Below, piece by piece: positions 23,140 to 32,820 of a stretch of 39,869 bases of DNA. The translations under genes were made by a program, and so were the position numbers. The stretch comes from a bacterium BMS3Bbin09 (GTDB lineage Bacteria > Nitrospirota > Thermodesulfovibrionia > UBA6902). The notes beneath the pieces were generated by a model. It had not been told where the DNA came from and did not search any database. It was given only the letters and a program-made list of their open reading frames with translations. Location: assembly GCA_002897915.1 (NCBI GenBank), contig BDTS01000083.1, forward strand, positions 1 to 39,869. Direction: 5' to 3'. Each line of letters begins with the position of its first letter. The first letter of the stretch is position 1.

Positions 23140-24374
23140 TGAAACATTTCCTTTTCAGCATTGTCGCGATATTTTTTTTGATCTCCCTGCTGTTCTATAA
23201 CAACAGCAGGGAGATCACCGCAAAAGCCAAAGTAGCGGAGCCAATGGAAAAGTTTCTCAAAATATCCGGTATCGTGCGTCCAAAAGACACGCTTGATGCG
23301 ATCTTCACCAAACACAACCTCCAGAAAACGGACATGCCCATGATCCTGACCTCTGCAAAAAATGTATATAACCTCTCAAACCTTTCTATCGGAAACGTAT
23401 ACTCGTTCGAACTGGACAAGAACGATAACAGACTGATAAATATGCGTTATGGTATTGACGACCTCTCGTTCCTCGATGTCACCAGAAATAATGAGGGGTT
23501 CAGCGCCAAGAAAGTGGATATCGAGTTCACGAGGAAGATCGGCACTATATCCTTCAGTATAAAGGACAACCTTTTTTATTCGATGCCGGGTACCCACAAT
23601 GAATATCTCAAACTCGCCCTCAAACTCTCAGACATCTACGCGTGGGACATTGATTTCTCGTCCGACATCCGGAACGGTGATACACTGAAGATACTGGTTG
23701 AAGAGTTGTGGGCAGGCGAAGCATTCAACGGCTTCGGGGAAATACTCGCAGTCGAATTCGTTAATAACGGCAAGACATACAATGCGTACAGGTTTGAGGC
23801 AGACGGATACACGGCTTACTATGACGCACGCGGCAGGTCCCTCAGGAAGGCACTTCTCCGGTCGCCCCTCAAATTCAAATATATAAGTTCGTACTTTTCG
23901 AAAAGTCGTTATCACCCGATACTCAGGATCAAACGCCCTCACCTCGGCATCGACTATGCTGCACCGACCGGAACACCTGTCTCGACCGCAGGGAACGGGA
24001 CCGTTGTCTTCGCGGGTTACAAAGGACAGAACGGCAATACGGTCAGGATCAGGCACAACGGAAGTTATGAGACCTATTATGGTCATTTATCGAGGATACC
24101 GCGTAAGATCCGTAGAGGCGCCAGAGTATCACAAGGCGATATAATCGGTTATGTCGGCACGACAGGTCTCTCGACCGGCCCGCACCTTGATTACAGGATG
24201 AAACATAATGGTAAATTCATCAACCCATTGAAGATAACATTACCTCGGGGCACTTCCATTCCCGTAGAATTAATTGCCGGTTTCAAGGAGAGAGTACTGG
24301 CACTGGACGCCAGGCTTACAGCCCTGACAAAACCGGTTATCGCGTCCTCCGGAAAGATAAAGACATCCGGATAG
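23139..24374 (+). CDS. M23 family metallopeptidase, membrane-anchored
   Basis: The 411-residue protein has an N-terminal membrane anchor (residues 4-20), a LysM/OapA-like middle (KDTLDAIFTKHNL, about 49-61) and a C-terminal LytM domain. Zinc-site features are H268 and D272 (PHLGIDYAAP), H316 (YYGHLSR) and GPHLDYR at 347-353. The second histidine of the usual HxH is an aspartate (D351). I recall this HLD form in other proteobacterial M23 proteins; whether it is catalytic is unclear. It would act on peptidoglycan cross-links or regulate an amidase in the periplasm. The ATG overlaps the previous stop, and mscS begins 9 bp downstream. Confidence 0.92.
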   Translation: MKHFLFSIVAIFFLISLLFYNNSREITAKAKVAEPMEKFLKISGIVRPKDTLDAIFTKHNLQKTDMPMILTSAKNVYNLSNLSIGNVYSFELDKNDNRLINMRYGIDDLSFLDVTRNNEGFSAKKVDIEFTRKIGTISFSIKDNLFYSMPGTHNEYLKLALKLSDIYAWDIDFSSDIRNGDTLKILVEELWAGEAFNGFGEILAVEFVNNGKTYNAYRFEADGYTAYYDARGRSLRKALLRSPLKFKYISSYFSKSRYHPILRIKRPHLGIDYAAPTGTPVSTAGNGTVVFAGYKGQNGNTVRIRHNGSYETYYGHLSRIPRKIRRGARVSQGDIIGYVGTTGLSTGPHLDYRMKHNGKFINPLKITLPRGTSIPVELIAGFKERVLALDARLTALTKPVIASSGKIKTSG

Positions 24375-24383
24375 TTACTGAAA

Positions 24384-25439
24384 ATGAACCAAATACAGGA
24401 ATATCTAAACAGCTTTAACTCTCCCGCCATGACAGCAGCGGTCACATTCTGTATGTATATAATCGCGGCAAAGATTATAGACATCTTCACGAACAAAATC
24501 CTGAGAAGGCTGGCAGAGGGTACCAGTACCCACATTGACGACAAGGCAATTGATCTCCTCCACCGTCCAGTATTCTTCACTGTCCTGATATTCGGAGCAA
24601 TACATTCGATAGAGATACTGAACCTGCCCGAAAAGTTCATCTACTACTCGAACGGTATTTTATACACCGCCCTGGCCCTCATATGGGCAATCTGCATCAT
24701 AAAGGTCAGCAACCTCTTTATCGCTTCCATACACAGGGTCACGGACATGACCGGCATGAACAAAGAGCTGGCCCCGCTGATCGAGAATATGTGGACAGTG
24801 CTCATAATAATCGGCGGCATCATGTTTGTGCTTTCAATATGGAAAATAAATATAACCCCGCTCCTCGCCTCCGCCGGGATAGTCGGGGTCGCCGTTGCGC
24901 TCGCGGCAAAGGACACACTGGCCAACTTTTTCGGCGGGATAAGCATATTTATCGACAAGCCATACAAGATAGGCGACTATATCGTCCTTGACACCGAGGA
25001 ACGCGGCGAAGTGGTCAGCATCGGCGTAAGGAGCACCCGCATAAAGACAAGGGATGATATACTCATAACAATACCCAATGCGATCATCGCCAACACCAAG
25101 ATAATCAATGAGAGCGCCCCTGTCCCGAACTTCAGGATGAGGGTCCCGTTCACACTCGCTTACGGCACCGAGATCGACAGGACGGAAGAAATACTGCTCG
25201 CTATTTCAAAAGATAACGAGAACGTGCAGAACGACCCGGAGCCGAGGATAAGATTCAGGTCATTCGGTGACTCCTCGTTGAACTTCGAGCTTCTCTGCTG
25301 GGCAAAGGAGCCCTCGCTAAGGGGACGAACGATCCATGAACTTAACAAAGAGATATACAAAAGGTTCGGGGAAGCAGGCATAACATTCCCTTTCCCTCAC
25401 AGAACTGTCTATTTGAGAGAGGAAAAAAATTGGAAATAG
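24384..25439 (+). CDS. Small-conductance mechanosensitive channel (MscS family)
   Basis: The 351-residue inner-membrane protein has about four N-terminal helices, then the pore-lining TM3 and beta domain signature: ITPLLASAGIVGVAVALAAK, DTLANFFGGISIFIDKPY and IGDYIVL. VVSIGVRSTRIKTRDD and a C-terminal alpha/beta cap with FRSFGDSSLNFELLCWAKEP follow. MscS opens under membrane tension on hypo-osmotic shock and releases solutes. Its place in front of trehalose synthesis genes, overlapping the next ORF by 10 bp, gives a clear functional theme. Confidence 0.95.
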   Translation: MNQIQEYLNSFNSPAMTAAVTFCMYIIAAKIIDIFTNKILRRLAEGTSTHIDDKAIDLLHRPVFFTVLIFGAIHSIEILNLPEKFIYYSNGILYTALALIWAICIIKVSNLFIASIHRVTDMTGMNKELAPLIENMWTVLIIIGGIMFVLSIWKINITPLLASAGIVGVAVALAAKDTLANFFGGISIFIDKPYKIGDYIVLDTEERGEVVSIGVRSTRIKTRDDILITIPNAIIANTKIINESAPVPNFRMRVPFTLAYGTEIDRTEEILLAISKDNENVQNDPEPRIRFRSFGDSSLNFELLCWAKEPSLRGRTIHELNKEIYKRFGEAGITFPFPHRTVYLREEKNWK

Positions 25440-26104
25440 GGATAGAGCCATTTGAATTCATGCAGTGCGTCAGTATTTTAAAATCAACGGGCAAATTTGC
25501 AAAAAACCTCGGCGAACTAAGGACTTTGATCTCAGAGTCCGGGGACGAGTCGATATTTCATCACACACACCAGTATTTCATCAAAGGGCTCATCCTTGAA
25601 TACACCAACGACTTCGCTGAATGGGCGGGAGCAACCCTTGAAGAAAGGGCCCTTGCCGAACGTCTCTCCTGCATTGACCCATATATACTGAAATCAGTCA
25701 GCGAGGTCCGAAAGAAATTGATACGTGAGATCGATGGTTTCCTTGCTGATTTTCCGGAACCCCGCGATGTTCTCACCGGAAACGAGTTTTATCTGAATGA
25801 GACAGTCAGTCTTGTCTTCCCGGTCGGCGTAACCGCGGAAAACCTCGAGGAATTACTTATAATCGTCGAGCACATAGACAAAAGCAGCATCTATTATCAT
25901 TTCTTTGATTCACGCTTCCGTCTGGGTGAAGGGGTTGTAGATGACTTTTCGAGGTGGATCGAACATGGACTCGGCAAACAGTACCTTGCCGAAAAGATCA
26001 GGGCAATAGACCCTTTTGTACACAGCATAGAAAGCATAAGGACACATATCATCGAGGTCATTGAAGCGCATTTAAGGACCAAAAAAGATGGGACATCACA
26101 TTGA
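25430..26104 (+). CDS. DUF5752-like protein with an internal duplication
   Basis: The 224-residue protein contains two related halves. Residues about 43-105 (IFHHTHQYFIKGLI, NDFAEWAG, ERLSCIDPY, IREIDGFL) align with about 155-215 (IYYHFFDSRFRLGE, DDFSRWIE, EKIRAIDPF, IIEVIEAHL). His and aromatic residues (HHTHQYF) are conserved in what I recall as the DUF5752 family, found next to trehalose synthase genes. No catalytic motif or signal peptide is visible, so it is probably a cytoplasmic partner or sensor. It overlaps mscS by 10 bp and the next glycosyltransferase by 4 bp, so all three are translationally coupled. Confidence 0.72.
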   Translation: MEIGIEPFEFMQCVSILKSTGKFAKNLGELRTLISESGDESIFHHTHQYFIKGLILEYTNDFAEWAGATLEERALAERLSCIDPYILKSVSEVRKKLIREIDGFLADFPEPRDVLTGNEFYLNETVSLVFPVGVTAENLEELLIIVEHIDKSSIYYHFFDSRFRLGEGVVDDFSRWIEHGLGKQYLAEKIRAIDPFVHSIESIRTHIIEVIEAHLRTKKDGTSH

Positions 26105-27324
26105 TAAAACAATATTCCGGCATATCACCCAATGGAGACCTGCTGCTCATCCAGAAACTCTCCGAAAAATTACAGGGCAAATCATTCCTCCATATTAACT
26201 CAACACGCGAAGGCGGAGGTGTTGCCGAGATACTCAGCCGTATGATCCCGCTGCTTCTGGATATAGGCATCGACGCCCGATGGGAGGTTATCGAGGGCGA
26301 CTCAGATTTTTTTAATTTCACAAAAAAGACGCATAATGCACTTCAGGGCGACAAGGAGAAATTCACAAAAAAAATGTGGGACTATTATTATGAGGTCAAC
26401 AAAAGGAACAGCAAGAAGCTCGACCTATCGGCCGACGCCGTACTTATTCACGACCCCCAGCCTGCACCGCTGATCGGTTTCAGGCCGAGATCCAAAAAAA
26501 ACTTATGGATGTGGAGATGCCATATCGATGTTTCCAGACCCATGGAAAGCGTATGGACCAACCTAAAGAAGTATGTTAAACAATATGATACGGCCATATT
26601 CTCCGTATCAAAGTTCGCCAAATCAATGCCTAAGGTGGATGAGTTCATTGTGACCCCGTCCATTGATCCTCTCAGCGACAAGAATAGGGAACTGACAGAG
26701 GATGAGATCAATGAGGTCAGTGAGAGGTTCGGCATCCCCCGTGACAAGCCTATCATTCTCCAGGTCTCGAGGTTCGACAAATTCAAGGACCCGATCGGCG
26801 TGATCAATGCATACAAGATCGTAAAGAAATACAACGACTGTCAATTAATACTGGCCGGAAGCCCGGCATCGGACGATCCAGAGGGAGAAGCTATCCTTGA
26901 TGAAGTGAAGGAATACGCCGGCGCCGATGATGACATCCACATCCTTATGATGCCGCCGGATTACCACAAAGAGGTAAACGCCCTCCAGAGAATGTCAGAT
27001 ATTATCCTCCAAAAATCAATAAAGGAAGGCTTCGGCCTAACCGTCTCCGAGGCCATGTGGAAGGAAAAACCGGTCATAGGGGGCGCTGTCGGAGGCATAC
27101 CCCTGCAGATAGTCCACGGTGTTACCGGTTTTGTCGTTTATTCGTCCGAGGGAGCCGCCTTCAGAATAAGGCAGTACCTGAATAACCCTGAAATGGCCAG
27201 GCGAATGGGACAGCAGGGCAAAGAATATGTAAGAAATAATTTTCTGCTGACAAGACAGATAAGGGACTATCTCTCACTCTGGTACCTCAGCAAATTCAAA
27301 GGCAAGAACATGATCGAACTATGA
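26101..27324 (+). CDS. treT: Trehalose synthase, TreT-type GT4 glycosyltransferase
   Basis: The 407-residue GT-B enzyme shows the TreT N-terminal signature HINSTREGGGVAEILSRMIPLL (about 37-58) and WEVIEGDSDFFNFTKKTHNALQG (70-92). A GT4 C-terminal domain follows with QVSRFDKFKDPIGVI, LAGSPASDDPEG and the donor-binding SIKEGFGLTVSEAMWKEKPVIGG. TreT makes trehalose in one step from a nucleotide glucose and glucose. The start is TTG 26101, overlapping the previous stop (26102-26104), which favours coupling; no strong Shine-Dalgarno is seen. A trehalose-6-phosphate synthase/phosphatase follows directly with a 4-bp overlap. Confidence 0.88.
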   Translation: MIKQYSGISPNGDLLLIQKLSEKLQGKSFLHINSTREGGGVAEILSRMIPLLLDIGIDARWEVIEGDSDFFNFTKKTHNALQGDKEKFTKKMWDYYYEVNKRNSKKLDLSADAVLIHDPQPAPLIGFRPRSKKNLWMWRCHIDVSRPMESVWTNLKKYVKQYDTAIFSVSKFAKSMPKVDEFIVTPSIDPLSDKNRELTEDEINEVSERFGIPRDKPIILQVSRFDKFKDPIGVINAYKIVKKYNDCQLILAGSPASDDPEGEAILDEVKEYAGADDDIHILMMPPDYHKEVNALQRMSDIILQKSIKEGFGLTVSEAMWKEKPVIGGAVGGIPLQIVHGVTGFVVYSSEGAAFRIRQYLNNPEMARRMGQQGKEYVRNNFLLTRQIRDYLSLWYLSKFKGKNMIEL

Positions 27325-29540
27325 GCAGTCTGAAATTAAAGAGATTTATAAAAGATTCTTTTCCGGATAACAACCTGATAATAGTCTCAAACAGAGAACC
27401 CTACCTCCACAATAAATCAGGATCAAACATAAAGGTCGAAATGCCCGCGGGCGGACTCACTTCGGCAATGGACGAAGCACTGCGTTCAACAGGGGGAACC
27501 TGGGTCGCATGGGGAAGCGGGAGTGAAGATAAAAATAATGTTGATGATAATGACCGTGTGGCCGTCCCGCCGGGCAAACCCTCCTATACCCTTAAAAGGA
27601 TCTGGCTGACAGAGGAAGAGGTCGATAACTATTATCATGGTTATTCGAACAATGTCCTCTGGCCGCTCTGCCATATCGCGCTGGACCGTGTATATTTCAG
27701 GAAGAAATACTGGGACGATTATTTAAAGGTAAATTTCAGGTTCGCAAAAGCCATTTTGGAAGAGGTAACCGAAAGATCGCTTGTCTGGATACATGACTAT
27801 CACCTCTGCCTTGTCCCTGAACTGCTGAAAAAAAAGATCCCCAAGCTTCCTGTCGCGCATTTTTGGCACATACCGTGGCCCAACTTCAGCGTCTTCAGAA
27901 TATGCCCGCAATCAAAAGAACTTATAGAGGCGCTTTTACACAATGATCTCATTGGATTTCAGATACCGCATTTTGTCAATAATTTCATGGAATGTGTAAA
28001 AGAGTTCATCGATGAGGCGGAGATCGATTATAAACACGAAACGATAACGTACAAGAACCATAAAACAGTCCTGAAGGCGTTCCCGATCAGCGTGGACTAT
28101 GAAAAGTTCAATTCACTCGCTTCTTCCATAAAGACAACCAATACCCTGCAAAAGATCAAAAATAAATATTCGCTGGGACAGAAAAGCATAGGCATAGGTG
28201 TTGACAGACTTGAGTATACAAAAGGCCTGATCAAGAGGTTACAGGCCCTGGACCTGTTTTTTGAACGATATCCCGAATACAGAGAAAAATTCACTTTCAT
28301 CCAGATAGCCGTGCCGACAAGGCTGATGGAACCATATATCAGCTATAAGGCATCAGTGGAAGGCCTCGTAAAAAAGATCAATAAAAAATACTCGCTCGGA
28401 GGCTGGTACCCCATAATTTACAGAAACACTAAATCCGAACACGCTGACCTTGCCGCCTATTACAGGCTCGCTGATATCGCCATAATCAGTTCCATATATG
28501 ACGGTATGAACCTCGTAGCAAAAGAGTTTATCGCGTCACAGATCAACAAGAAAGGTGTACTGGTACTGAGTGAGCTCGCAGGCGCGGCAGAGGAGCTTGA
28601 GGGGGCCATCCTCGTAAACCCCTACGATGTCGAAGAGTTCTCAGACTCCATAAAAGCCGCCCTCGATATGTCCGAGGAAGCAAAAATGTGCAGTATGAAT
28701 ATGCTGCGAAGGCAGATAAATGAAAACGACATCTACACATGGATAGCCGATTTCCTCAGAGAATTTACAATGCCCAGGTCAACCCTTAAATCAAAATGTC
28801 TGTATCTCTTTGACCACCTGGATGATATACCACGGAAAAACATCTTTCTCTTTCTTGATTATGACGGGACACTGACACCAATAGCTGAATCCCCGGACAA
28901 GGCGATCATCTCGATGGCAATGCACAACATAATCATAAAATTAAATGAGCTCATGCCGGTTGCGGTCGTAACCGGCAGATCAATAGCTAATATTAACTAT
29001 GTCCTTAATATAGAAAATATCATATGCGCGGGCAATCACGGCGCTGAAATATGGGACGGGAAAAAGCTGGTAAGCGGCGAACGGTTCGCAAAAGCCAGAA
29101 AGGACCTCGCGTGGATAGTCGCTGAACTGAATGAGACACTCGCTCCTATCAAGGGAGTGATAGTCGAGGATAAGGGAATTACAGCAAGCGTTCATTACAG
29201 GATGGTTTCCCCACAGGACCTCTGCAAAATGATCAATAGATTCTGGTCAGTCGCGGACTCTTATAAAAAGAATTTTGTTATCACCTCCGGCAAAAAGGTG
29301 TTCGAGGTGAGACCCCATGACATATGGAACAAAGGCGATGCCGTTAAATGGATATGGGATCGTTTCGACAAAAACAGGTTACCTGTCTATATCGGCGATG
29401 ACCAGACTGACGAGGACGCTTTTAAGGCAATCAAGGGAAAAGGGATCGGGATCTCGATCGGGAAGAGCAATGCAGCGGATTATTATCTTGAAACACAAGA
29501 GGAAGTTAAAAGGCTGCTTCAATGGATCGTAAGACCTTGA
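27321..29540 (+). CDS. Bifunctional trehalose-6-phosphate synthase/phosphatase (GT20 + HAD)
   Basis: The 739-residue protein fuses two enzymes. Residues 1-485 are GT20: IIVSNREPY (20-28), AGGLTSAMD (43-51), WIHDYH (156-161), HIPWPNFSVFR (183-193), the phosphate-binding DRLEYTKG (295-302) and DGMNLVAKEF (394-403). Residues from about 505 are a HAD phosphatase with nucleophile DYDGTLTP (513-520), VVTGRS and GDDQTDEDAF. It should make trehalose-6-phosphate and then trehalose in the cytoplasm. A glucosylglycerol-phosphate synthase activity is less likely. It overlaps treT by 4 bp, giving a second trehalose route in the same transcript. Confidence 0.93.
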   Translation: MSSLKLKRFIKDSFPDNNLIIVSNREPYLHNKSGSNIKVEMPAGGLTSAMDEALRSTGGTWVAWGSGSEDKNNVDDNDRVAVPPGKPSYTLKRIWLTEEEVDNYYHGYSNNVLWPLCHIALDRVYFRKKYWDDYLKVNFRFAKAILEEVTERSLVWIHDYHLCLVPELLKKKIPKLPVAHFWHIPWPNFSVFRICPQSKELIEALLHNDLIGFQIPHFVNNFMECVKEFIDEAEIDYKHETITYKNHKTVLKAFPISVDYEKFNSLASSIKTTNTLQKIKNKYSLGQKSIGIGVDRLEYTKGLIKRLQALDLFFERYPEYREKFTFIQIAVPTRLMEPYISYKASVEGLVKKINKKYSLGGWYPIIYRNTKSEHADLAAYYRLADIAIISSIYDGMNLVAKEFIASQINKKGVLVLSELAGAAEELEGAILVNPYDVEEFSDSIKAALDMSEEAKMCSMNMLRRQINENDIYTWIADFLREFTMPRSTLKSKCLYLFDHLDDIPRKNIFLFLDYDGTLTPIAESPDKAIISMAMHNIIIKLNELMPVAVVTGRSIANINYVLNIENIICAGNHGAEIWDGKKLVSGERFAKARKDLAWIVAELNETLAPIKGVIVEDKGITASVHYRMVSPQDLCKMINRFWSVADSYKKNFVITSGKKVFEVRPHDIWNKGDAVKWIWDRFDKNRLPVYIGDDQTDEDAFKAIKGKGIGISIGKSNAADYYLETQEEVKRLLQWIVRP

Positions 29541-29582
29541 ACGGTCAAATAGCGTATGCTTATACGTCTTTGAAAATTTACC

Positions 29583-31337
29583 ATGAAAATTAAAATAAAC
29601 AAAATATTAGACAAGATCGGTCAGTTCAATGTAGGCGAGCATACAGTGGTCATTATATCAATGGCTGTTGTTGTCGGTATACTGAGCGGATTTGCCAACG
29701 TCCTCTTCCGTGCCGCGATACACTACGTGCATGAAGTGGTGTTCGTAAACGGTTCGGATCTTCTTAATATCAATAAAGGCGGTTTCTACAGGATTTTAAT
29801 ACCAATACTGCCTGTCTGCGGCGCCCTCCTCCTCATTCCAATCTCGATGATCTTTAAGGATGATGTGAACGGCTACGGATTTCCAAAGTTTCTCGAAAGG
29901 GTGAACATTAAAGGCGGAAGGTTAAAGAGAAGGACCATACCCCTCAGGATAATAAGCTCTGCCCTGACCATAGGAACAGGTGGTTCTGCGGGTGTTGAAG
30001 GTCCTATCGCCCAGATAGGCGGCGCCATAGGTTCGCTTGTGGGCCAGTTTTTCAAGGTCTCGGGCAACAGGATCAAGCTCCTGATCGCGGCAGGTGCGGC
30101 CGGAGGAATCGCAGCTACGTTCAACGCACCTATCGCGGGTGTCATGTTCGCGACCGAGATAGTGCTGCTCGGAAACTACGAGCTGACCTCATTTGCAGCG
30201 ATCGTCATATCCGCCGGCATGGCGACTGTCGTATCGAGGATATATTACGGCGGAAACCCCATATTTACGGTGCCCGCATATGAATTGAATGCATACGAGA
30301 TCCCGCTGTATATTATATTCGGGATATTCATGGGTGTTGTCGCGGTCCTCTATATAAAGACATTCTACAAGATAAAGGACAGGTTCGAAGACCTCAAGAT
30401 ACCCAAACAGTTAAAGCCGGTACTCGGCGCCTTCCTGGTGGGTTCCATAGGGATATTTTTTCCGCAAATAATGGGGGACGGTTATCAGATCATCGAGAAG
30501 GCGCTAGATGGCAACATCATATTCATTATCATGTTTGCCCTTATATTCTTAAAAATAATCGCAACATCCTTAACACTCGGTTCGGGCGGAGCCGGCGGTG
30601 TCTTCGCTCCATCGCTCTTTATAGGAGCAATGGCAGGAGGAGCGTTCGGATGGGTTGTCCATACGATGTTCCCGGCATACACCTCAAATCCAGGCGCATA
30701 TGCTACTGTCGGGGTCGGAGCCTTTCTGGCAGCTGCCACGCACGCTCCGCTTACCGCGATCTTCCTGCTCTTCGAGATGACCGGCAACTACAAGATCATC
30801 GTGCCGATAATGTTCGCGAGCATACTAGGGACACTTACCGCAAAACATCTGTACCACGACTCGATAGATACGGTCGAACTCACGAGGAAAGGCTACAACA
30901 TGCACGACGGACGCGAGGCAACAGTACTCAGCACGATCAAGGTCAAAGAGGTAATGAAGAAAGAATTCACGACCCTCCACGAGGACATGGACATACACGA
31001 ACTTCTCAGGAATGTCGTTGACGGAGAGAGCTTTTATTTCCCTGTTGTCGACAATGATAACCTCTTAACGGGCATCGTCTCTTTACAGGACATAAAGAGC
31101 GTGCTTTTCGAAGAGGACCTCAAGGGGTTCATCAAGGTAAAGTATGTTCTGTCACAGAATGTAATAGTACTGAAAGAGAACGACAATCTGAACACAGCGA
31201 TAGAGAGGTTCGCGGTCAAGGACATAGAAGAGCTGCCTGTCGTGGACATCTTCAACGAGCGGAAGATCGTCGGTATGTTAAAGAGAGGCGACGTGATCTC
31301 AGCTTATAACCGGGAACTGATCAAGAGAAGATTTTAA
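29583..31337 (+). CDS. ClC-type chloride channel/antiporter with CBS domains
   Basis: The 584-residue membrane protein has the ClC core (residues about 20-430). It shows GYGFP (97-101, in place of GSGIP), GTGGSAGVEGPIAQIGGAIG (131-150) with the gating glutamate, and GSGGAGGVFAPSLFIGAMAGG near 340. The gating Glu is kept, compatible with H+/Cl- exchange. The C-terminal 130 residues form a CBS pair (VKEVMKKEFTTLHEDMDI and VLSQNVIVLKENDNL), which often binds adenine nucleotides. It follows the trehalose fusion gene by 42 bp and precedes a second ClC by 16 bp. Confidence 0.95.
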   Translation: MKIKINKILDKIGQFNVGEHTVVIISMAVVVGILSGFANVLFRAAIHYVHEVVFVNGSDLLNINKGGFYRILIPILPVCGALLLIPISMIFKDDVNGYGFPKFLERVNIKGGRLKRRTIPLRIISSALTIGTGGSAGVEGPIAQIGGAIGSLVGQFFKVSGNRIKLLIAAGAAGGIAATFNAPIAGVMFATEIVLLGNYELTSFAAIVISAGMATVVSRIYYGGNPIFTVPAYELNAYEIPLYIIFGIFMGVVAVLYIKTFYKIKDRFEDLKIPKQLKPVLGAFLVGSIGIFFPQIMGDGYQIIEKALDGNIIFIIMFALIFLKIIATSLTLGSGGAGGVFAPSLFIGAMAGGAFGWVVHTMFPAYTSNPGAYATVGVGAFLAAATHAPLTAIFLLFEMTGNYKIIVPIMFASILGTLTAKHLYHDSIDTVELTRKGYNMHDGREATVLSTIKVKEVMKKEFTTLHEDMDIHELLRNVVDGESFYFPVVDNDNLLTGIVSLQDIKSVLFEEDLKGFIKVKYVLSQNVIVLKENDNLNTAIERFAVKDIEELPVVDIFNERKIVGMLKRGDVISAYNRELIKRRF

Positions 31338-31353
31338 GGGATCTCACGACACT

Positions 31354-32724
31354 ATGAATAGAAAAGATATGTTTCTGGAGGAATCGGTCCTCTTTATCAG
31401 CATTATCAAGTGGTTTTTCCTCGCCACCTGCATCGGTCTTGTCGTCGGCGTCTCAACATCCTGGTTCATCAGATTATTGAACTTCAGTACCCATTACACT
31501 GCCCAGTACAAATACTACTTCCTGATATTGCCAGTTGCCCTTTTCCTCTCCTCCCTTCTCATTAAATACCTCGCGCCGGAGGCCAAGGGACACGGTACCG
31601 AAAAGGTCATAGAGGCGATCCACCAACGTAAAAGCAGGATAAAAGCCATCACAGTCCCGGTAAAGCTGGCTACAACCATTATAACCATCGCAGCCGGTGG
31701 CTCGGCCGGGAAAGAAGGACCGGCCGCCCAGATCGGAGCAGGGCTCTCTTCTATATTCGCCTCCATCTTTCGCTTTAACAGCAAGGACCGCCAGAAGCTG
31801 GTCATATGCGGCATAAGCGCCGGATTCGCATCCGTCTTCGGCACACCTATTGCCGGCGCCATTTTCGGGGTCGAGGTACTGGCCGTTGGAAATATCTTCT
31901 ATGATGTCCTCTTTCCCTCATTTGTTGCCGGGATAGTCAGCTATCAGGTCTCTTCATCCATGGGGACCGAATATTTCAACACGCCGATCAATTTCGTCCC
32001 GCAATTCTCACAGCTCTTTTTTATCTATGTACTCATAGGCGCCCTCTTCTTCGGCTTCTGTGCCCTTTTACTCATCGAGTCGTTGAAGGCATCAGAAAAA
32101 TTAAGTAAAAAGATCGACATATGGGAACCGTATAAGGGGCTCATAGGCGGCTGTATACTTATAATCCTCGCCTTTATGACATCAACAAAATATCTCGGAC
32201 TCGGACTGGAAACCATACACCACGCATTATCTTCTACGGATATATATACATACGATTTTCTTCTAAAGATCGTATTCACCAGCATTACCCTCTCTTTTTG
32301 CGGCAGCGGGGGAATGGTCACCCCCATATTCTTCATAGGGGCCACTGCAGGGACTTTTTTCGCCTTCATGACGGGACAGAACTCCTCGATGTTCGCTGCG
32401 ATAGGCATGGTCAGCGTGCTCGCGGGCGCAGCCAATACACCCATATCCGCAAGTATAATGGCGATGGAGTTTTTCGGCCCTCAGGTCGCACCGTATGCCG
32501 CGCTCTCCTGCATAGTCAGCTACCTTATTACAGGCCACAGGAGCGTTTACCCGAGTCAGATGATCGCGACCACAAAGTCCCCGTCGATCATGATAGATAA
32601 AGACGCTGTAATGGAGAACATGGATTCACTCAGGATCATACCCAGACCGAAGAGTATCCTAACGATAATTTTATATTTTTATAATCTGCTAAAGGAAAAA
32701 ATCGAGAATTTTAAAGCGAAGTAA
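31354..32724 (+). CDS. ClC-type chloride channel/antiporter without CBS domains
   Basis: The 456-residue protein is a second ClC. It has KGHGTEKVIEAIH (the S/P filter motif altered to GHGTE), AAGGSAGKEGPAAQIGAGL with the gating glutamate, ISAGFASVFGTPIAGAIFG and GSGGMVTPIFFIGATAG. It ends soon after the last helix with a short basic tail and has no CBS pair. Two adjacent, diverged ClC genes may form different homodimers, one of them nucleotide-regulated, or possibly a heterodimer. It closes the osmotic-stress run. Confidence 0.93.
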   Translation: MNRKDMFLEESVLFISIIKWFFLATCIGLVVGVSTSWFIRLLNFSTHYTAQYKYYFLILPVALFLSSLLIKYLAPEAKGHGTEKVIEAIHQRKSRIKAITVPVKLATTIITIAAGGSAGKEGPAAQIGAGLSSIFASIFRFNSKDRQKLVICGISAGFASVFGTPIAGAIFGVEVLAVGNIFYDVLFPSFVAGIVSYQVSSSMGTEYFNTPINFVPQFSQLFFIYVLIGALFFGFCALLLIESLKASEKLSKKIDIWEPYKGLIGGCILIILAFMTSTKYLGLGLETIHHALSSTDIYTYDFLLKIVFTSITLSFCGSGGMVTPIFFIGATAGTFFAFMTGQNSSMFAAIGMVSVLAGAANTPISASIMAMEFFGPQVAPYAALSCIVSYLITGHRSVYPSQMIATTKSPSIMIDKDAVMENMDSLRIIPRPKSILTIILYFYNLLKEKIENFKAK

Positions 32725-32751
32725 ATCTCCCGCAGGCAGGCAAAAACGAAA

Positions 32752-32780
32752 TTGACTTATATGCGTTTTAGGTTTACTAT
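32752..32780 (+). promoter_or_regulatory. Promoter of thyX
   Basis: TTGACT at 32752-32757 and TACTAT at 32775-32780 are 17 bp apart, 40 bp ahead of the thyX start. AAAAGGAG follows near 32808-32815. Confidence 0.65.
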
Positions 32781-32820
32781 ATTTTTTTAATTATCCCCTT
32801 AATATTTAAAAGGAGTCCAG

